From Serratia sp. PL17 (GTDB lineage: Bacteria; Pseudomonadota; Gammaproteobacteria; Enterobacterales; Enterobacteriaceae): a DNA stretch of 64,000 bases. This document shows, in pieces, positions 59,426 to 64,000 of the stretch. The position numbers were made by a program, and so were the translations under genes. Each line of letters opens with the position of its first letter. Position 1 is the stretch's first letter. Where the stretch lies: assembly GCF_017832355.1 (NCBI RefSeq), contig NZ_JAFIBY010000012.1, forward strand, positions 40,765 to 104,764, given 5' to 3'. The notes below the pieces were generated by a model. The model saw only the letters and a list, made by a program, of their open reading frames with translations. It was not told the DNA's origin and made no database searches.

Positions 59426-62323
59426 ATGTCACGACGCCATATTTTCACCGAACGGCAGCGAGCAGCGCTGTTCGATCTGCCCACGGACGAACTGTCGCTA
59501 CTGAAGTTCTACACGCTGGGCGATGATGACCTGGAAAACATTAGGCAGCGCCGCAGACCGGAAAACAGGATTGGCTTTGCCCTGCAACTTTGTGCCTTAC
59601 GATATCCGGGCCGTGCACTGGCTCCTGGTGAGATGATCCCGCGTGAAGTCCTTTCCTTCGTCGGTGCTCAGCTTGGAGTTCCGGCTGATGCGCTTCTCAC
59701 TTATGCCACACGGCGCCAAACCCGTCAGCAGCACATGGACACGCTGCGCGAAATTTACGGCTACAAGACCTTCACGGGCCGTGGTGCCCGTGATCTGCGG
59801 GAGTGGACTTTCGGCCAGGCCGAAGATGCCAGATCAAACGAGGATCTTGCTCATCGTTTTATTGTGCGGTGTCGGGAAACTTCCACCATTCTGCCCGCAG
59901 TATCGACAATCGAGCGCTTGTGCGCGGATGCTCTGGTCGCCGCTGAGCGGCGGATTGAAACGCGGATTGCGGAAAATTTAACAGCGGATGTTCGCGATCA
60001 CCTGGACAAACTTCTGAGTGAAATGCTCGCCGGCAATATCAGTCGTTTCATCTGGCTTCGCAACTTCGAGGTTGGTAACAACTCGGCTGCTGCTAACCGT
60101 TTGCTCGACAGGCTCGAATTTCTGCGTACCCTGAATATCAATCATAGTGCTTTGGCCAGCATACCTGCCCATCGCATTGCCCGGCTGCGTCGGCAGGGTG
60201 AACGCTACTTCACCGACGGTTTGCGTGACATCACTTCGGACCGCCGCTGGGCGATCCTTGCCGTCTGTGTTGTGGAGTGGGAAGCGGCGATTGCTGATGC
60301 CATAGTCGAAACCCATGACAGGATCGTAGGAAAAACCTGGCGGGAAGCGAAGCGCCAGCATGACGAAACAATTTCCGGCTCTAAAGCCACACTCACGGAT
60401 ACGATCCGTACCTTCACCGCGCTGGGAGCTTCGTTGCTTGAGGCCCGCAGTGACGGAACCCCGCTGGAGATGGCTGTCGCCAGTTCGGTTGCATGGGACC
60501 GGCTCGCTCAACTGGTAGCGACAGGGACTCAACTCAGCAACACGCTAGCCGATGAGCCTCTTGCATATGTCGGGCAGGGATACCATCGCTTTCGTCGTTA
60601 TGCGCCCCGCATGTTGCGCTGTCTGAAGCTCGAAGCCGCGCCGGTCGCCGGACCATTGGTAGCAGCAGCTTTGTCGATCGGAGAGATGAAAGGTGTTGCA
60701 TCGCCAGAAAGGCGTTTCCTGCGGCCCAGCTCCAAATGGAACCGTCATTTACGAGCTCAGGAAAAAGGAGATACCCGTCTTTGGGAAGTGGCGGTACTCT
60801 TTCACCTCCGGGATGCTTTTCGTTCCGGAGATGTCTGGCTCGCTCATTCGCGCCGCTATGGTGACCTCAAGCAGGTACTGGTGCCGATGATCGCGGCGCA
60901 GGAAAATGCAAAACTGGCCGTGCCTTCCAACCCACAGGATTGGCTGGCAGACAGAAAGGCGCGACTCACGATCGCTCTTAAGCGGCTGGCCCGGGCTGCC
61001 CGTAACGGCACTATTCCGCACGGTAGCATAGAAGATGGAACGTTGCGGATCGACAGGTTGACAGCAGACGTGCCGGATGGTGCCGAGGCACTCATACTGG
61101 ATCTGTATCGCCGAATGCCGTCCGTTCGGATTACCGACATGCTGCTTGAAGTTGATGCAGCCCTTGGTTTCACAGATGCGTTTACCCATCTGAGAACCGG
61201 GGCTCCATGTCGCGACCGGATCGGTCTGCTCAACGTCCTGCTCGCTGAAGGGCTCAATCTGGGCCTGCGTAAGATGGCGGAAGCTACAAACACGCATGAT
61301 TACTGGCAGCTCTCACGCCTTGCCCGCTGGCATGTTGAAAGCGAAGCCATGAACCAGGCATTGGCAATTGTGGTGGCCGCGCAGGGTAAACTGCCGATGT
61401 CACGCGTCTGGGGGATGGGCACGTCAGCATCGAGCGATGGTCAGTTTTTCCCGACAGCGCGGCATGGCGAAGCCATGAACATGGTCAATGCCAAATATGG
61501 TTCTGTTCCCGGCCTCAAAGCGTATACTCACGTAAGCGACCAGTTCGCGCCATTCGCTTGTCAGTCGATCCCGGCGACCGTGAGCGAGGCACCGTATATT
61601 CTCGATGGACTACTGATGAACGAGGTCGGTCGCCATGTTCGCGAACAGTATGCCGATACAGCAGGATTCACCGACCATTTGTTCGGAGCCAGTAGCCTGC
61701 TCGGCTACAATCTCGTTCTGCGAATCAGGGATCTGCCATTGAAGCGGTTGTACGTATTTAATCCCGATACGACCCCCAGGGAGTTACGCAAGTTGGTAGG
61801 TGGAAAAGCCCGGGAGGATCTTATCGTTGCGAACTGGCCTGATATTTTCCGTTGTGCCGCGACGATGACCGCTGGCAAAATCAGGCCCAGCCAACTCCTG
61901 CGCAAGCTCGCTTCTTACCCACGACAAAACAACCTTGCAGTTGCGCTTCGTGAAGTTGGTCGTATTGAACGGACCCTTTTCATTATTGAGTGGATCCTGG
62001 ATACGGACATGCAGCGGCGTGCTCAGATCGGTCTTAACAAGGGAGAGGCCCACCATGCGCTCAAAAATGCGCTCCGTATCGGGAGGCAGGGGGAAATTCG
62101 CGATCGCACGACAGAGGGGCAGCACTACCGAATCGCTGGGCTCAATTTATTGACTGCGGTGATCATTTACTGGAATACCGTCCATCTTGGTCATGCCGTC
62201 ACGGAGCGGCGGAACGAAGGGTTGGATGTTCCCCCTGAATGTCTTCCCCACATATCCCCATTGGGCTGGGCGCACATTCTACTGACTGGCGAATATCTTT
62301 GGCCCAAGGAACCGAAAGCTTAG
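59426..62323 (+). CDS. tnpA: Tn3-family transposase (Tn5393-like group)
   Basis: A 965-residue DDE transposase with the N-terminal MSRRHIFTERQRAALFDL and the DUF4158/Tn3 C-terminal block (LNKGEAHHALKNALRIGRQG, HISPLGWAHILLTGEYLW). Close to Tn5393-type TnpA. Complete length; ends just before the right inverted repeat. Confidence 0.93.
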   Translation: MSRRHIFTERQRAALFDLPTDELSLLKFYTLGDDDLENIRQRRRPENRIGFALQLCALRYPGRALAPGEMIPREVLSFVGAQLGVPADALLTYATRRQTRQQHMDTLREIYGYKTFTGRGARDLREWTFGQAEDARSNEDLAHRFIVRCRETSTILPAVSTIERLCADALVAAERRIETRIAENLTADVRDHLDKLLSEMLAGNISRFIWLRNFEVGNNSAAANRLLDRLEFLRTLNINHSALASIPAHRIARLRRQGERYFTDGLRDITSDRRWAILAVCVVEWEAAIADAIVETHDRIVGKTWREAKRQHDETISGSKATLTDTIRTFTALGASLLEARSDGTPLEMAVASSVAWDRLAQLVATGTQLSNTLADEPLAYVGQGYHRFRRYAPRMLRCLKLEAAPVAGPLVAAALSIGEMKGVASPERRFLRPSSKWNRHLRAQEKGDTRLWEVAVLFHLRDAFRSGDVWLAHSRRYGDLKQVLVPMIAAQENAKLAVPSNPQDWLADRKARLTIALKRLARAARNGTIPHGSIEDGTLRIDRLTADVPDGAEALILDLYRRMPSVRITDMLLEVDAALGFTDAFTHLRTGAPCRDRIGLLNVLLAEGLNLGLRKMAEATNTHDYWQLSRLARWHVESEAMNQALAIVVAAQGKLPMSRVWGMGTSASSDGQFFPTARHGEAMNMVNAKYGSVPGLKAYTHVSDQFAPFACQSIPATVSEAPYILDGLLMNEVGRHVREQYADTAGFTDHLFGASSLLGYNLVLRIRDLPLKRLYVFNPDTTPRELRKLVGGKAREDLIVANWPDIFRCAATMTAGKIRPSQLLRKLASYPRQNNLAVALREVGRIERTLFIIEWILDTDMQRRAQIGLNKGEAHHALKNALRIGRQGEIRDRTTEGQHYRIAGLNLLTAVIIYWNTVHLGHAVTERRNEGLDVPPECLPHISPLGWAHILLTGEYLWPKEPKA

Positions 62324-62356
62324 GGTGTCATTTCGCCCTCAGCCGGAACCGACCCC
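62319..62356 (-). repeat. 38-bp right inverted repeat of the Tn3-family element
   Basis: Reads GGGGTCGGTTCCGGCTGAGG from its outer end, then GCGAAATGACACCCTAAG. Agrees with Tn5393-type ends at most positions. Confidence 0.8.
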
Positions 62357-63816
62357 ATAAAGGCGTGCAACAGTTGGCGGTCCAGCTAGATGAAACCTGG
62401 AAAACCGTCGCATCCCGCTTTGAAGGAAATGCGGAGGTTCATATTTGCCATGACGGTAAACATCCTTCCCTGACTATCAGCAGCCTGGAGAAACTGGAGG
62501 AGCCAACATCGTTGCATCGTCTCAACAGTCGGGTAAGGCTGCTACTCCCGCCAGTAGATTTGACGGAACTGTTGCTTGAAATAGATGCCAGAACGGGATT
62601 TACACGTGAGTTTACGCATGTCAGTGAATCCGGGGCCCGGGCACAGGATCTGCACATCAGCCTGTGCGCGGTCCTGATGGCAGAGGCCTGCAATATCGGG
62701 CTGGAACCGCTGATAAAGCACAATATACCGGCGCTGACGCGCCACCGGCTTAGCTGGGTAAAACAGAATTACCTCCGGGCAGAAACGCTGGTCAGCGCCA
62801 ATGCCCGCCTGGTTGATTTTCAGTCCACACTGGAGCTTGCTGGCCGCTGGGGTGGTGGCGAAGTGGCTTCAGCTGATGGCATGCGCTTTGTCACGCCGGT
62901 GAAAACCGTCAATTCAGGACCTAACAGAAAATATTTTGGTTCCGGACGTGGCATCACCTGGTACAACTTCGTCTCTGATCAGTACTCTGGATTCCACGGC
63001 ATCGTTGTCCCCGGCACATTACGAGATTCCATTTTTGTGCTGGAAGGCCTTCTGGAGCAGCAGACAGGGCTGAATCCGGTTGAGATCATGACAGACACAG
63101 CCGGTACCAGCGACATTATTTTTGGCCTCTTCTGGCTGCTGGGATACCAGTTTTCCCCCCGGCTTGCCGATGCCGGTGAAGCGGTATTCTGGCGAGTGGA
63201 TAAATCGGCAAATTACGGTGCACTGGACGAACTGGCACGTGGTTGTGCCGATCTGTCGAAAGCCGAGGATCAGTGGGATGAGATGATGCGAACCGCCGGT
63301 TCGCTGAAACTGGGCACCATTCATGCTTCAGAACTCATTCGCTCTTTGCTGAAAAGCTCGCGCCCATCAGGGCTGGCACAGGCGATCATGGAAGTGGGGC
63401 GCGTCAACAAGACGCTGTACCTTCTTAATTATATTGATGATGAGGATTATCGTCGGCGGATCCTGACGCAGCTAAACCGGGGGGAAGGCCGCCATGCTGT
63501 GGCGAGGGCGATCTGCTACGGGCAGCGCGGTGAGATCAGAAAGCGCTATCGTGAAGGTCAGGAAGATCAGCTGGGGGCACTGGGCCTGGTCACTAACGCA
63601 GTGGTACTGTGGAACACACTTTATATGCAGGAAGCCCTGAGCTGGATACGCAGTAATGGAGAAGAAATCGGGGTTGAAGATATCGCCCGGTTGTCCCCAC
63701 TGATGCACGGGCATATCAATATGCTGGGGCATTATACGTTTACGCTACCGGAGGATATTTTGAAGGGGGAACTGAGAGAACTAAATTTCAATTTAAACAA
63801 TGAATTAACTTCTTAG
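62357..63816 (+). pseudogene. tnpA: second Tn3-family transposase, 5' half missing
   Basis: C-terminal 480 or so codons of a Tn3/Tn5403-like TnpA (LPPVDLTELLLEIDARTGFT, LTQLNRGEGRHAVARAICYG, ARLSPLMHGHINMLGHYTFT). The upstream half was lost when the first transposon inserted and IS26 deleted its other side. The DDE Asp in EIMTDTAG is present but no intact N-terminus. Confidence 0.9.
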
Positions 63817-63849
63817 CGTACGTTTTCGTTCCATTGGCTCTCAAACCCC
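63812..63849 (-). repeat. 38-bp right inverted repeat of the second Tn3-family element
   Basis: From the outer end GGGGTTTGAGAGCCAATGGA then ACGAAAACGTACGCTAAG: the classic Tn3-family 38-bp end with the AACGAAAACG core. Overlaps the tnpA stop codon. Confidence 0.88.
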
Positions 63850-63975
63850 TGCATCGAGGGTTGACCCTAGTTCGAGATCGACGAGATTGCCGTCCTTGAC
63901 GCGGTATTCGCGGTCATAGCCTTTGGCGATGAATGACTGGACTGCTTCTAGAACGTCGGTCACCTGGGAGGTCAT
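63841..63975 (-). pseudogene. small gene interrupted by the second Tn3-family element
   Basis: ATG at 63975 with AAGG upstream; begins MTSQVTDVLEAVQSFIAKGY, and the frame runs into the transposon end and stops there after 44 codons. Resembles small proteins linked to mobile resistance/metal regions, but I do not name it. Shows that the DNA right of 63849 belongs to the region into which the transposon jumped. Confidence 0.4.
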
Positions 63976-64000
63976 GGAAGCACCTTCATCTTGAACTGGA

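Larger units (their letters stand above)
58935..62356 (+). mobile_element. Tn3-family transposon, left part deleted
   Basis: Contains the truncated resolvase, intact transposase gene and the right terminal repeat ending CCCC at 62356. The left end is missing, replaced by IS26. The right terminal repeat resembles that of the Tn5393 group. Confidence 0.85.

Noticed and set aside
62239..62356. N-terminal part of the frame covering the second tnpA
   Set aside because: It reads through the 3' end of the first tnpA and the transposon end; the true gene fragment begins after 62356.
57816..64000. Antibiotic-resistance genes expected beside IS26
   Set aside because: All frames here are explained by the regulator remnant, IS26, resolvase, two transposases and a small truncated gene; none encodes resistance.
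1..64000. tRNA genes, as found in P1 near ban
   Set aside because: No cloverleaf with a GGTTCGANTCC-type arm was seen by eye; a tRNA scan was not possible.

Overview
The window is most of the virion, lysis and plasmid-maintenance part of a P1-like phage-plasmid (a contractile-tailed temperate phage kept as a low-copy plasmid). It has taken an IS26/Tn3-family insertion at its right end. The evidence is a P1/RepFIB-type RepA initiator, with iterons on both sides of its gene and a P1-like origin carrying AGATCCA/GATC heptamers. The gene order also matches what I remember of the P1 map: darB, portal, head processing; lyz; ddrB-ddrA-darA-lydB-lydA; fibre U-S-R, 16, bplA, pmgA, sit, pmgB, tub, pmgC; sheath, major capsid, repA; dam and rdgC; baseplate and tail genes. 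The host is almost certainly one of the Enterobacterales, judging from the LexA-type SOS box before umuDC, TacAT and HigBA-like toxin-antitoxin pairs, and IS26. Species cannot be read from this window.

Layout: 1-3469 holds the N-terminal half of a giant DarB-like methylase-helicase, cut by the window edge. 3539-7621 holds the portal and the head-processing protein on the plus strand, with a minus-strand accessory block between them (a 168-aa/48-aa pair and a DUF6283-like protein). 7971-10143 holds a RepL-like lytic replication gene, a lambda R-like endolysin and two small genes. 10205-17355 is a leftward operon of internal head (Dar/Ddr) proteins and the LydA/LydB holin pair. 17474-37412 is one long leftward morphogenesis array: tail fibre, baseplate, injection transglycosylase, tail tube, sheath and major capsid. 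37546-40342 is the plasmid core: a regulator, a putative small RNA, oriR, repA and the downstream iterons.

40368-41730 holds a winged-helix protein and a TacAT module. 41810-44183 is a leftward late operon ending in the Rz/Rz1 spanins and including a PAAR spike tip. 44394 is a signal-peptide moron. Then come umuDC, a HigBA-like pair, small genes, dam and rdgC (to 49859). 50118 is a coiled-coil gene and 50601-56005 is a second baseplate/tail operon. 56174-57720 holds a Ref-like HNH protein and two unknowns. 57816-58114 is a regulator truncated by IS26 (58115-58934). It is followed by a Tn3-family element (truncated tnpR, full tnpA) inserted into a second Tn3-family tnpA, which itself interrupts a small unrelated gene at the right edge.

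Three dispersed non-coding motifs recur between genes and look like a regulatory network of the phage: a palindrome CTAAT-N5-ATTAG (candidate repressor operator), AACTCACTT before virion genes (candidate late-promoter activator site), and ATACATAATATG-type sites. No parAB, packaging (pac) genes, antibiotic-resistance gene, tRNA or CRISPR array was seen in the window. Names taken from P1 rest on recognised motifs, lengths and order, not on an alignment.
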